From contig NZ_OCMY01000001.1 of assembly GCF_900215435.1 (NCBI RefSeq), forward strand, positions 3,534,001-3,598,000: 64,000 bases of DNA, in the 5' to 3' direction. Source of the DNA: Candidatus Pantoea floridensis. GTDB taxonomy: Bacteria > Pseudomonadota > Gammaproteobacteria > Enterobacterales > Enterobacteriaceae. The position numbers and the translations under genes were made by a program. Positions 37,223 to 46,120 of the stretch are shown here, piece after piece; the first letter of the stretch is position 1, and every line of letters starts with the position of its first letter. The notes under the pieces are model-generated. The model was not told the DNA's origin and did not search any database. It saw nothing but the letters and a program-made list of their open reading frames with translations.

Positions 37223-38001
37223 TGGCGTTCGGAATCCCGCTCGAGCAGCTCTACGCCTGGATGAGCCACTATTTCCTGATTATGGTGCGCATTGGCGCGG
37301 TGCTGCAGGTGGCGCCGGTGTTTGGCGAGCGCAGCGTGAGCGCGCGATTGCGGCTCTGTTTAGCCTTATTGATTGCGCTGCTGCTGGGTTCCAGCATTCC
37401 GGATGCCGGCATTGGCATTTACTCGTGGAGCGGCGTTGGCGTGATGGCAAAGCAGCTGCTGATTGGCGCGGCGCTCGGGCTGACCATGCAGCTGCTGTTT
37501 GCCGCGGTACGATTGGCAGGGGAGATCATCGGCATGCAGATGGGCCTCTCTTTCGCGACCTTTTTTGACCCCAGCAGCGGCAACAGCCCGGTCATTTCAC
37601 GCTTCCTCAACGTTCTGGTTACGCTGCTGTTTCTCACCTTTAACGGCCATTTATGGCTGCTGGCCTTCGTGGCGGAAACCTTTCATGCGCTGCCGGTAGA
37701 TGCAACGCCGCTGCACAGCGGCGGCCTGCTTTACGTGGTGAAAAGCGCCGGGATGGTTTTCAGCCAGGGATTAATGCTCGGCCTGCCGATCATCGCGCTG
37801 CTGCTGTGCATTAACTTTATTCTGGCGCTGCTGAATCGCCTGACGCCGCAGCTCTCCATTTTTGTTATCGGCTTCCCGCTCACGCTCAGCATCGGTATGG
37901 TGGCGCTGTTCCTGCTGGCGCAAACGCTGGCACCTTTCTTTGAACGTCTGATGGAGCGGGGATTCGATACGCTGGCAGAGTTAGTGCTCGCGCTGTTTTA
38001 A
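37222..38001 (+). CDS. fliR: Flagellar export protein FliR
   Basis: A 259-residue polytopic membrane protein with RIGAVLQVAPVFGERSVSAR, QMGLSFATFFDPSSG and NRLTPQLSIFVIGFPLTLSI, all typical. It completes the FliPQR gate with FlhA and FlhB. It is last in the fliLMNOPQR operon and converges on the regulator pair below. Confidence 0.95.
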   Translation: MAFGIPLEQLYAWMSHYFLIMVRIGAVLQVAPVFGERSVSARLRLCLALLIALLLGSSIPDAGIGIYSWSGVGVMAKQLLIGAALGLTMQLLFAAVRLAGEIIGMQMGLSFATFFDPSSGNSPVISRFLNVLVTLLFLTFNGHLWLLAFVAETFHALPVDATPLHSGGLLYVVKSAGMVFSQGLMLGLPIIALLLCINFILALLNRLTPQLSIFVIGFPLTLSIGMVALFLLAQTLAPFFERLMERGFDTLAELVLALF

Positions 38002-38015
38002 TCGCCGCGCCAGCC

Positions 38016-38540
38016 TCAATTCATGCAGGCAATACGCGCCACCGTTTCGACGCCCGTCGCCATCACCTTGCCATCCAATAAATAGAGCGAAGTGGTACCA
38101 CTTTCACCATTATGCAGCGCCGGGAAGACGTAGGTTGAGACATCGTCATCGCTGCTCTGGTCGCCAATACGGCGGTTATGGCCGGTAATGGTCATCTGCA
38201 GCAGGTTGTGGGTGATGCTGCCCTCAAAACGCAATTCACGATTCACCGTCACCGGCTGTCCTACGCGCTGCCCGTCGCTGAAACGCGACAGGCTACCGAC
38301 AAAGGTGACATGCCCACGGCTAATGCTGTCGCGGTAGCTGCGGTAGCTGCCGCGCAGCAGCGCCACGTCTTTGCCTTGCTTGATGTCATAAAACGACACC
38401 GGCATTACGCACTGCGATTTCAGCGGTGAGGTGTACATCGTGTGGATGACAAAACCACCAATCGCCGCCGCGAAGCCGCCAATAAACAGCAGCATCATCG
38501 GCAGGTTAATAAATTTTAAAATAGAACGATTCACAGTCAT
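38016..38540 (-). CDS. Small single-span membrane protein, partner of the ToxR-like regulator
   Basis: A 174-residue protein of unrecognised family. One N-terminal membrane segment (PMMLLFIGGFAAAIGGFVIH, about 14-33) is followed by an apparently periplasmic domain with two cysteines (one soon after the membrane segment, one in the last five residues) that could form a disulfide. The gene overlaps the end of the upstream ToxR-like gene by 35 bases, so the two are translationally linked. Position, size and topology recall ToxS or the YqeJ partner of YqeI; this is inference from architecture. ATG 38540 is chosen over 38573 as it puts the membrane segment close to the N terminus. Confidence 0.7.
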   Translation of the reverse strand: MTVNRSILKFINLPMMLLFIGGFAAAIGGFVIHTMYTSPLKSQCVMPVSFYDIKQGKDVALLRGSYRSYRDSISRGHVTFVGSLSRFSDGQRVGQPVTVNRELRFEGSITHNLLQMTITGHNRRIGDQSSDDDVSTYVFPALHNGESGTTSLYLLDGKVMATGVETVARIACMN

Positions 38541-39327
38541 TCTCTGCGTCCTGGAAGGGTTGCTGGCAGGCAATCAGGCCCTGATGATGCGTCGATGGGC
38601 TGGCCCCCAGCGTGATATACAGCACTTTCGCCGGTTTTTCTAACGGGCGTTTGCTAATGACATGATTCTCATAAGTGCTAAGGGTTGCCTCAATCAGCGC
38701 CTGCTGATCCTGACGATCCTGGGGCACGAATACCTGCGTATCGGCAGGCACGCCGGGACCACTCCAGGGCACGAACTGGATGTGATCCAGCCGGGCCATA
38801 AACTGACCGTACAGCGTATAGGCGACGATCAAACCGAGTATCACGCCGCAGCAGCCTGCCGCACTCCATCTGAGCCACCGCCGGTTGCGGGGTTTCGGCT
38901 GGACTGCGGCAAGTGGCAACGCTTCTGAAAGCGTGACCTGCGGTGCACGAGTGGGTTGCGGAGGAGCATCGGTAGCGTAAGGAGGCGCGGGTGTTGCCTG
39001 GGGTTCATGGATCAGCAGACGGTAACCGCTGCGGGTGACGGCTAACAGAGAAATCTCCTGCTGTGACGCCAGGGTGTGTAGGGCACGCCGTAGCTTGTTG
39101 ATCATCACCCGCACACTGTTATCAGTGACTTCTACTCCCGAACTGCGCCAGCCGATATCCATCAGCTGCTCCTGAGATAACACTTCACCTTCCGCCTCAA
39201 CCAGCGCCTGTAAACAGAGGCTGGCGCTGGCCGGTAGATTAACACTTTCCCCGTCGGACAGCCGTGTCAGCGTTCGCGTCTGTACATCCAGCGTCATTGA
39301 CGATCCGATCGCAATGTGATTCAACAT
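38506..39327 (-). CDS. ToxR/CadC-like membrane-bound winged-helix regulator
   Basis: A 273-residue one-component regulator. Residues about 8-105 are an OmpR/PhoB-type winged helix (NLPASASLCLQALVEAEGEV, then VTDNSVRVMINKLRRAL and LLAVTRSGYRLL). A proline-rich linker leads to a single membrane segment (WLRWSAAGCCGVILGLIVAY) and a periplasmic domain of about 90 residues with two cysteines near its end (IACQQPFQDAENDCESF). It binds DNA from the membrane, as ToxR, CadC and YqeI do. An upstream TTG (39363) is possible, but ATG 39327 is preferred. It sits inside the flagellar locus, so it may tie motility to an envelope signal. Confidence 0.8.
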   Translation of the reverse strand: MLNHIAIGSSMTLDVQTRTLTRLSDGESVNLPASASLCLQALVEAEGEVLSQEQLMDIGWRSSGVEVTDNSVRVMINKLRRALHTLASQQEISLLAVTRSGYRLLIHEPQATPAPPYATDAPPQPTRAPQVTLSEALPLAAVQPKPRNRRWLRWSAAGCCGVILGLIVAYTLYGQFMARLDHIQFVPWSGPGVPADTQVFVPQDRQDQQALIEATLSTYENHVISKRPLEKPAKVLYITLGASPSTHHQGLIACQQPFQDAENDCESFYFKIY

Positions 39328-40134
39328 AGATAATTGATTCTTCTGTGTTTTTAGAGGGAACAATCTAATAATTGTTTTTATTAACGTTCACAACTTCGCC
39401 AGTTTCAGGGGCGTATGAAAAGGTGCCAGTTTTTTAAGCCCAAAGCCTGTTTTTTTCAACCAGCATGGGGGGTATGAATTGGCACAATTAATATTATTAA
39501 TCACCTGCTAATCAAACATGACGCCCCTTTCATTAAGCGTCAGGGGCATTTAATAACATTAACGCGGGCGCTGATAGCAGCCAAAGACCACTCAGAATTG
39601 GCTGCGATAAAACTCACCCGGCTGCACCTACCTGCTACTAACTATAGACACTGGCTTCGCGCACTGTGGCATGAATATGCGCAAACTTCCCATCCACTAC
39701 TGACTAACAAATCGGAAAAGTCCGAGTTGATTTGCGGCCGCGATTATATCAGTACTTACGCATTTTTTACCAGAAATGTCATTAATATTAATTAATGGTT
39801 TCTCATAACTCCCTTTCCGCTGAGGCCCGCTATTTGCCTGGACATTATCAATGCTAAAAACTCTTTCACCGCTAATGAGTTGGCAAAAATGGTGCGGAAT
39901 TCTAATGGAGTTTTAACGGGTCCGATTATGATTTACGTTATTATTTATGGACGCTTTAGCGGATTAATACTCTGAAATGCTTGTTTCATCACATTATCCC
40001 TTCTGACGCATCAATATTGCGCGCTTATCAACCCTTTGAATCCGCTATTTAGCCGAGGCTTCCGCCACCAGCCGTAATAAAATAGGCCCAGGCTGGCGGC
40101 GTCCTGCTGCCGTGGTATTACAGGTATTGATTCC
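39328..40134. other. Gene-free AT-rich region
   Basis: About 800 bases between the ToxR-like gene and the MCP-like gene without a credible coding frame; one open frame at 39598-39795 has no start signal or family character. It contains AT-only stretches (39486-39501, 39780-39795), a perfect 8-base stem (39577-39584 with 39598-39605) and hairpin-like GACGCCCCT/AGGGGC repeats near 39530. The AT richness suggests silencing by H-NS-type proteins and autoregulation by the ToxR-like protein; neither is shown. Confidence 0.4.
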
Positions 40135-41310
40135 ATGATCTTTGCACTTATCCTGGTTGTTATCCTTATTACGTTGCTGGTGTTAGTTCAGGCGGGGATT
40201 ATTCCGCGCTTTATTAAGTCTGAAGGTGAGCGGCTGCGCTCCCAGGTCGATGAGTTAGCCGAGCAACTGCGCGGCCAACTCGATCGCGTTGAGGCCCAGC
40301 AGCGCTCTGTGACCGAGAGCGTGGTGACACTGAGAAGTTACACGCTGGATAAGCCGCTGGCGGGCAATGGCTTGCTGGATGATGTTTCCGGTAGCGAACG
40401 CCACTTCTTTAATGCGCTGGTGCGTGAGTTGAGCGATCGTCTCGGCGGTCGTATCTGGATTGTTGAAGATACCGGCCGCATTGTAGGCGATGCCGCAGGC
40501 GCCGCAGGTCAGCACTCACTCAGTGAAGGTGATTTGCCGATGGCGATTCCCTTACGTTCGCTGCTGGCGCAAAGCGGTGAGGCGCTGCGCCACACCACTT
40601 TTCGCAGTGCCAGTGGTGAGCACACGCTGATTGTGCAGCCGATCGTTGAAACGCCGTGGATGCTAGCCATCGATGTGCCGACGCGTCGCCTTGGCGAGCG
40701 GCCCGACATCCCGCTGCACAAGCCGTGGCCGCTGGCGGTGATGGTATTAGTCTCGACCTTAACGCTGCTGCGCAGCCTCAATTTGCATCTGGCGCGTATG
40801 AATGATGAGTTGCCGACCCTGCTGCGCCATGAGGTGCCGGCGGTGCGCGATCAAAGCGCCCAGCTGCCACCGCTGATGCAGGAGATTGGCGAGCAGATGG
40901 CCGTTATGGCGCGCGCGGCGATCCGCGTTGGCCAGCAGAATGAAAGCCTGCTACAAACACCGGAGGCCAACGCCAATCGAGTGGCGATGCTGGCCGACAG
41001 CGTTGCCGGCATTGTGCAGACGCTGCAGGGGTTGCAGGAAGCCGCCTCGGTGATTGCAGACAGTTCCGGCGCGCTGGTGCAACTTGCCAGCCGGGCTTAC
41101 AGTTACTCACTGCATCAGGAAGAGAGCATTTTTGCCGTGGAAGCACGCAATCTGGCGCAGCGCTGCGCCCGCTCTTCGAAAGAGCTGCGCGCACTGATTA
41201 CCGATGCCATTATGCAGGCGCAGGGCGATACGCCGCTGCAGAATAACAGTGTGCTGATTGAGGAGGTGTATTCCTCGGCGAATACGCTGCTGCAGCGCAC
41301 CAACGGCTAA
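40135..41310 (+). CDS. MCP-like membrane protein lacking the signalling tip
   Basis: A 391-residue protein with receptor topology: membrane segment 1-22, periplasmic part about 23-196 with a heptad-like helix and a Cache-like strand pair (GGRIWIVEDTGRIVGDA), second membrane segment about 197-213, then a helical cytosolic part. Residues 333-355 (AVEARNLAQRCARSSKEL) copy the return helix of MCP signalling domains (EVRNLAQRSAEAAKEI), but the hairpin tip that binds CheA and CheW (NQTNILALNAAVEAARAGEQ) is absent, replaced by SYSLHQEESIF. There is no HAMP signature and no NWETF tail. It ends at its own terminator. It may be a decoy, an adaptor or a CheA-independent sensor; its function is unknown. 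Confidence 0.7.
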   Translation: MIFALILVVILITLLVLVQAGIIPRFIKSEGERLRSQVDELAEQLRGQLDRVEAQQRSVTESVVTLRSYTLDKPLAGNGLLDDVSGSERHFFNALVRELSDRLGGRIWIVEDTGRIVGDAAGAAGQHSLSEGDLPMAIPLRSLLAQSGEALRHTTFRSASGEHTLIVQPIVETPWMLAIDVPTRRLGERPDIPLHKPWPLAVMVLVSTLTLLRSLNLHLARMNDELPTLLRHEVPAVRDQSAQLPPLMQEIGEQMAVMARAAIRVGQQNESLLQTPEANANRVAMLADSVAGIVQTLQGLQEAASVIADSSGALVQLASRAYSYSLHQEESIFAVEARNLAQRCARSSKELRALITDAIMQAQGDTPLQNNSVLIEEVYSSANTLLQRTNG

Positions 41311-41353
41311 AGACCATGGCCAGCGCTAAATAGGTTTGCGCGCGTGTTGCATT

Positions 41354-41380
41354 AAAAACCCTCCAGCGGAGGGTTTTTTT
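41354..41380 (+). terminator. Rho-independent terminator of the MCP-like gene
   Basis: AAAAACCCTCC pairs with GGAGGGTTTTT around a 3-base loop and continues into a seven-T run, 43 bases after the stop codon. Confidence 0.85.
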
Positions 41381-41506
41381 ATGGGCGCAATTCGTCCAAT
41401 AGCCGTTTTCCTTTAATCAATGAAAGGTTTCGTGCGGGGGATGGGTGCGCTTATGTCCTGGTCGCACATCAATGGCGTAAAGCCGTGCAGTTAGGCGCCA
41501 TTTTAC

Positions 41507-41557
41507 ATCACCGCACCTTCTGTAGCGGCGCGATTTATCGCGCAATGCATTGCGCCA
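41507..41557. repeat. Left copy of a 51-base repeat bracketing fliC-fliT
   Basis: This block differs from 46011-46061 at only two positions by direct comparison. It includes GTAGCGGCGCGATTTATCGC and the palindrome CGCAATGCATTGCG. The surrounding sequence on the left (41460-41506) is also recognisably related. The two copies lie on either side of the fliC-fliD-fliS-fliT block. Confidence 0.75.
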
Positions 41558-41640
41558 TCAGGTCGTGCTCCTGCAGTCATTATCGTTATCGCCGGTTGCA
41601 CCGCCGTATCAGGCATGGGCATTTCGTAGGGTGCGCAGTA

Positions 41641-41812
41641 ATATCAGCCACGGTTGTTTCGTAGGGTGCGCATTCATGCGCACCAGGCAGCGCGCAGTAA
41701 TATCAGTCACGGTTGTTTCGTAGGGTGCGCATTAATGCGCACCAGGCAGCGCGCAGTAATATCAGTCACGGTTGTTTCGTAGGGGCGCATTCATGCGCAC
41801 CAGCAAAATCCC
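41641..41812. repeat. Tandem array of about three 59-base units, each with a REP palindrome
   Basis: ATATCAG restarts at 41641, 41700 and 41759, an exact 59-base period. Each unit holds ATATCAGTCACGGTTGTTTC followed by GTAGGGTGCGCATTCATGCG and a CACC end. The third unit lacks one G and diverges at its end. A partial unit (GTAGGGTGCGCA) precedes the array at about 41627. Units are too similar, with no variable spacers, for a CRISPR. Confidence 0.85.
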
Positions 41813-41825
41813 ATAATCAGCGCGC

Positions 41826-41853
41826 AAAAAAAAGCCCTCCGCGACGGGAGGGC
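41826..41853 (-). terminator. fliC terminator
   Basis: GCCCTCC (41834-41840) and GGAGGGC (41847-41853) form a GC stem on the minus strand, followed in that direction by eight T (the A run at 41826-41833). It lies 54 bases after the fliC stop. Confidence 0.88.
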
Positions 41854-41906
41854 AAAAGATGCATGTAAGTGCAACTTAATGTGAGGTGTACAGCGTTATT
41901 TTATTA

Positions 41907-43367
41907 TTAACGCAGCAGGCTCAGTACGTTCTGTGGAACCTGGTTAGCCTGGGACAGTACGGAAACACCGGCCTGCTGCAGGATGTTAGAACGGCTCATT
42001 GCTGAAACTTCAACAGAGAAGTCTGCATCCTGAATACGTGAACGTGCTTCAGTGGTGTTGATCACGGTGGTGTTCAGGTTAGCGATGATAGAGCTGAAAC
42101 GGTTCTGAATCGCACCCAGATCCGCCTGGAAGTTGGTCACTTTAGTCAGTGCGCCGTCCAGGGTTTCCAGCAGAGAATCGTTCGCCGCAACTTGCACTGC
42201 CTGAGCATCAGCCGCACGCGCTAAGTTGGTGTCTACAGTCGCTGCACCGGTATCGTCCATGGTGAACTGATGCACGTCACCATCTTTATTAACTGCGTAG
42301 TAAGTACCCGGGTTTTTATCATCAGCAACGATTTTAATGCCGCTGGCTTTCGCGTCTGAGCCAAATGCATCATTGGAAATCTGGTTCAGCATCGCCGCAT
42401 CCAGCTTGAATTTCTTGCCGCCTGCTTCAACCAGGTCGTCACCTTTTTTCACGTTGCTCAGGCTGGTCAGGGTGCTTGGGCCATTGACCAGCACGTCTGA
42501 ATCCAGTTCATTCAGCTCACTAATTACTGACGCATCTGCTAATTCTACAGGATCGACAAGAGGATCCGTCCCTGGAGTAGTAGTAAGCTTCATCTCATAC
42601 GCTTTACCGCTATCTTTATCTACCGCAAAGATGCGTGTAGTTGTACCTTCGGTAACCGTTCTGATTTCCCCTTTACCATTAGCAATACCCGCTTTACCAG
42701 CGATTGTATCAATATCACCTGCAACAATTTTATAAGGAGTTTTTGCACCGACATCGATTTCAGAGCCATTTGCGTTAAGATCGCCCGCCGCCTTGAACTG
42801 TGAACCTTTCACCGCAGAAGACTGCAGCTTAGCGAACTCAGCGTCGAAGTCGTCCAGGTTCAGGGTTTCCAGATCCATTTTGGTCAGGTCGATGTTGATG
42901 GTCTGGCCATCTTTGTCGCCGATCTGAATGGTCAGTGCATCTTTAGAACCGTCCAGCACGTTAACGCCGTTGAAGTTGGTGGTTTCAGAGATACGCTTGA
43001 TTTCGTCCAGACGGGCAGTAATCTCTTTCTGGATTGACGCGCGGTCATCAGAAGAGTTGGTGCCGTTTTTCGCCTGTACGGTCAGTTCACGGATACGCTG
43101 CAAGTTTTCGGTCACTTCGTTCAGCGCGCCTTCAGTGGTCTGCGCCAGTGAGATGCCGTCGTTGGCGTTACGACCAGCCTGAGTCAGGCCACGGATAGAA
43201 GAGGTGAAGCGGTTAGAGATGGCAAGGCCAGCGGCATCATCTTTCGCGCTGTTGATACGCATACCTGAAGAGAGACGCTCGATAGCAGTACCCAGAGAAG
43301 TCTGTGATTTGTTCAGGTTGTTTTGAGCCATCAAGCTCAGTGAGTTGGTATTAATGACCTGGGCCAT
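41907..43367 (-). CDS. fliC: Flagellin FliC
   Basis: A 486-residue flagellin. Conserved D0/D1 ends are intact: [20 protein letters not shown] and [20 protein letters not shown] at the N terminus, [19 protein letters not shown] and [10 protein letters not shown] at the C terminus. The middle (about residues 176-395) is a variable domain of moderate length. Within it, DNA near 42500-42780 is more AT-rich and uses rarer codons than the ends, as expected for an antigenically variable segment that can be exchanged. It is monocistronic with its own terminator and divergent from fliD. Confidence 0.97.
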   Translation of the reverse strand: MAQVINTNSLSLMAQNNLNKSQTSLGTAIERLSSGMRINSAKDDAAGLAISNRFTSSIRGLTQAGRNANDGISLAQTTEGALNEVTENLQRIRELTVQAKNGTNSSDDRASIQKEITARLDEIKRISETTNFNGVNVLDGSKDALTIQIGDKDGQTINIDLTKMDLETLNLDDFDAEFAKLQSSAVKGSQFKAAGDLNANGSEIDVGAKTPYKIVAGDIDTIAGKAGIANGKGEIRTVTEGTTTRIFAVDKDSGKAYEMKLTTTPGTDPLVDPVELADASVISELNELDSDVLVNGPSTLTSLSNVKKGDDLVEAGGKKFKLDAAMLNQISNDAFGSDAKASGIKIVADDKNPGTYYAVNKDGDVHQFTMDDTGAATVDTNLARAADAQAVQVAANDSLLETLDGALTKVTNFQADLGAIQNRFSSIIANLNTTVINTTEARSRIQDADFSVEVSAMSRSNILQQAGVSVLSQANQVPQNVLSLLR

Positions 43368-43442
43368 GATCGAATTCCTTTATAAAGTTAATTTTAAGAA
43401 CTGCTGCTGAGAAATATGCGTCTGTTGTTGCGCATACTCCAT

Positions 43443-43469
43443 TCATCGGTGGGCAGGAAAATCACATAA
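43443..43469 (-). promoter_or_regulatory. Candidate sigma-28 promoter of fliC
   Basis: On the minus strand ACCGATGA (43443-43450) is a good FliA -10, 11 bases downstream of TTATGTGA (43462-43469), a weak -35. It lies 76 bases before the fliC start. The identical -10 occurs before flgM and flgK. Confidence 0.5.
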
Positions 43470-43612
43470 ATATTTTTTTGAATTTTTTATTAATGCCAAT
43501 AAATAGCAACAGAAATGCCGCCAATTATACGACTAGCGCCAGCTAATTCGGCAATAAGCGGCAAAGTGTGTATTTTATCGACGATAGCGTTGTTGCCGCG
43601 AATGTAAAAAAT

Positions 43613-43639
43613 TAAACTTATTCCCTGAAATTCCGATGG
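43613..43639 (+). promoter_or_regulatory. Sigma-28 promoter of fliD
   Basis: TAAACTTA, 11 bases, then TCCGATGG fits the FliA consensus TAAAGTTT-N11-GCCGATAA. It lies 43 bases before the fliD start. Confidence 0.65.
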
Positions 43640-43681
43640 GAAAAGAAGAACACTTCTTATATTGCTTACAGGAACCTTATT

Positions 43682-45187
43682 ATGGCGATTGCACCAATTT
43701 CTGGCTTGGGTGGATCCGGACTCGATATTCAACAACTGCTGGGCCAGCTTGAAGCCGCAGAAAGTAAAAAGCTTAACCCCTATTTACAGAAACAAAGCAG
43801 TTATAGCGGTCAGCTCTCTGCCTGGAGCAAGATTTCCAGCTCGCTGGACGCATTAAAAACCAACCTGGGTAAACTGCAGGATGAAGGTTTTAACGGCGTC
43901 AGCATTGGCGATAACAAAGCCTTTAAAGCCACCGCAGGTAAAGGCGCCATTCCTAACAGCTACTCTGTGGCGGTGGCGCAGTTGGCCAAGTCGCACAAAA
44001 TTGGTTCAGCCGCGCAGGACACCAACGATGCGCAGTTGGGTGACGGCAGCGACACGCGCACCTTAAAAATCACCGTCGGTGAAGGTCAGCCGATGGAAGT
44101 GACGCTCAAAAATGATGAGACATCGCTGGTGCAGATCGCGAAAAAAATCAACGCCCAGAACGGTGATGTCAACGCCACGGTGATGGCGGCGGAAGGCGGC
44201 AGCTTCAAACTGGTTGTCACTTCCAAGAAAACCGGTAGCGATGGCGAGATTAAGATGGAAGTCAGCGGAGATGATAAGCTGGCTGGCGTGCTGGACTATG
44301 GTCCAGGCAAAACCTCCGGCATGCAAGAAATGACCAAAGCGCTTAACGCCAAGATGTACATTGACGGAGAGCTTGTAGTACGCAGCTCAAACACCATTAC
44401 CGATGCCATTGAAGGCATTACGTTTGAACTGCGTGAAGTCTCCGAAATTATCAAAGATGAAGGCGACGTTGAAAAGAACGAATATAAGCCTGAAACCCTC
44501 GCGGTAACCGCCGACACCTCCAAAGTCAAAAGCATGATTGAGGAGTTCGTCAAGCAGTACAACGCCTTCCTCAGTACCGTCTCCAGCGTGAGCGTTTATA
44601 AAGAGCCTATCAAGAACGCCGACGAGCTAGCACAGCAAAACCCCAACAACGGCGCGCTATTTGGTGATGGCACGCTGCGCCGCTTAAGCAGCCAGATAAA
44701 ATCTACGACAGTGGGGAGCTATAGCGATATCAGCAAAGTTTTCCCTTCGCTGGGTAGCCTGGGCATTAGCGTTAAATTTGATGAATTTAAAGCGGGCCAG
44801 GAGAGCACCGGGACGATGGGCACGCTCACCATCGATAGCAAAAAGCTCGAAGAAGCGCTGAAAAACAACCCGAAAGAGGTGGAAGCGCTGTTCCTCGGCA
44901 AAGATGGCGCCGAAGGCCTGAAAGGCAAGATGGATGGACTGTTCAAAACCTATCTGGGCGATAACGAAGGTTACCCTAAAGTTGAGGGCGCTATCGCCAC
45001 GGCGAAAAAAGGCATTGAGGCCCAGGATAAGCGTAATGAAAAGCAGATCAGCCGTATTGAAGATCTGATCAAGCAAAGCCTGGCGCGCAGCCAGAAAGAG
45101 TTCATCCGTCTTGATAAAGCGATGACAGAAATGAATAACATGAGTACCCAGCTGCAGTCTGCGCTGCTCGGTATGATGAACAGTTAA
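43682..45187 (+). CDS. fliD: Flagellar filament cap protein FliD
   Basis: A 501-residue hook-associated protein 2. The N terminus ISGLGGSGLDIQQLLGQLEA and the C-terminal coiled region (EKQISRIEDLIKQSLARSQK, then MNNMSTQLQSALLGMM) match the family; the centre is variable. It caps the filament and folds incoming flagellin. An ACAGGAAC ribosome site precedes the ATG. It leads fliD-fliS-fliT. Confidence 0.96.
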   Translation: MAIAPISGLGGSGLDIQQLLGQLEAAESKKLNPYLQKQSSYSGQLSAWSKISSSLDALKTNLGKLQDEGFNGVSIGDNKAFKATAGKGAIPNSYSVAVAQLAKSHKIGSAAQDTNDAQLGDGSDTRTLKITVGEGQPMEVTLKNDETSLVQIAKKINAQNGDVNATVMAAEGGSFKLVVTSKKTGSDGEIKMEVSGDDKLAGVLDYGPGKTSGMQEMTKALNAKMYIDGELVVRSSNTITDAIEGITFELREVSEIIKDEGDVEKNEYKPETLAVTADTSKVKSMIEEFVKQYNAFLSTVSSVSVYKEPIKNADELAQQNPNNGALFGDGTLRRLSSQIKSTTVGSYSDISKVFPSLGSLGISVKFDEFKAGQESTGTMGTLTIDSKKLEEALKNNPKEVEALFLGKDGAEGLKGKMDGLFKTYLGDNEGYPKVEGAIATAKKGIEAQDKRNEKQISRIEDLIKQSLARSQKEFIRLDKAMTEMNNMSTQLQSALLGMMNS

Positions 45188-45228
45188 TCCCCTAATTCCC
45201 GGGCAGCGCGTCTGCCCGGCAGGACAAA

Positions 45229-45642
45229 ATGATGTACAGCAAAACCGGCAAGAATGCCTACTCTGATGTTTCCCTCGACAGCCAGGTTTCTGGCGCCACG
45301 CCGCACCAGCTCATCACCATGCTGTTGGACGGTGCGATAAATGCCATGCGCCGCGCTGAAATCTATTTTCAAACTGGCAACGTGGCGCGGCGCGGAGAGA
45401 TGATTTCACGCGCGATCAACATTATCGACAACGGCCTGCGTTCCGGGCTCGACCACGAAATCGGTGGCCAGATTTCCGCCGATCTTGAGCGTTTATATGA
45501 ATACGTTTCACGCAGCCTGCTGGAAGCCAGCGTCAATAAATCAGGCGAACAGTTGCCGCACCTGATCACGCTGATGGTTGATTTGTCTGAGACGTGGAAA
45601 GCCATCGAACCGCAAGCACGTCAGGTGAGCCATGCAAAATAA
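45229..45642 (+). CDS. fliS: Flagellin export chaperone FliS
   Basis: A 137-residue helical chaperone: AYSDVSLDSQVSGATPHQLI and MLLDGAINAMRRAEIYFQTG are typical. It binds the flagellin C terminus and prevents premature assembly. Two adjacent ATG codons (45229, 45232) are possible starts. It overlaps fliT by eleven bases. Confidence 0.95.
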   Translation: MMYSKTGKNAYSDVSLDSQVSGATPHQLITMLLDGAINAMRRAEIYFQTGNVARRGEMISRAINIIDNGLRSGLDHEIGGQISADLERLYEYVSRSLLEASVNKSGEQLPHLITLMVDLSETWKAIEPQARQVSHAK

Positions 45643-45943
45643 GATAATGGTGCAGATTATGCAGCTGCAGGAGGTAAACCAGCAGCTGCAAGCGTTGGCC
45701 AGTAAAGAAGATTGGGAGGCCTTCAGCGAGCAGATCGGTGCCTATTTAGCGCAGATGCAGGCGTTATGCCAACGCGATTTTACGCAGGAGCCGGAGACGC
45801 TCACTGCGCAGCAGCTTTCGGCGCTGCTGGCAGAAGATGCCCAGCTGCGCACTCTTATCAAATCCCGCCTCTCTATTCTCAGCCAGGATATGTCCGCAAT
45901 GCGCAAATCGCGCAGCTCTTCCCAGGCGTATAACGCCGTTTAA
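45632..45943 (+). CDS. fliT: Flagellar protein FliT
   Basis: A 103-residue helical protein in the FliT position. In E. coli FliT is the FliD export chaperone and an inhibitor of FlhDC. Sequence conservation is low and rests mainly on size, helical character and context (QLRTLIKSRLSILSQDMSAM is FliT-like). Confidence 0.8.
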   Translation: MQNKIMVQIMQLQEVNQQLQALASKEDWEAFSEQIGAYLAQMQALCQRDFTQEPETLTAQQLSALLAEDAQLRTLIKSRLSILSQDMSAMRKSRSSSQAYNAV

Positions 45944-46010
45944 TTCTTGTCAGTTACCGGCGTGCGGTCGCCGTTGATGGCGTAATGCCGACCGGTTAGC
46001 GCCGTATCAA

Positions 46011-46074
46011 ATCACCGCACCTTCCGTAGCGGCGCGATTTATCGCGCAATGAATTGCGCCACTACGGAAGGTGC
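46011..46074. repeat. Right copy of the bracket repeat, extended to a palindrome
   Basis: Positions 46011-46061 match 41507-41557 at 49 of 51 bases. Here the element is completed to a long hairpin: GCACCTTCCGTAG (46017-46029) pairs perfectly with CTACGGAAGGTGC (46062-46074). It follows fliT. Confidence 0.75.
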
Positions 46075-46120
46075 TCTCGGTAATTTCATGGCTTATTATC
46101 AATGGCGACCCTAAAGTTTC

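Noticed and set aside
39598..39795. 65-residue open frame in the AT-rich gap
   Set aside because: It has no ribosome site and no protein-like composition; it overlaps a hairpin and AT-only runs.
41641..41812. Possible CRISPR array
   Set aside because: The repeat period is 59 bases and the whole unit is conserved. There are no unique spacers and no cas genes.
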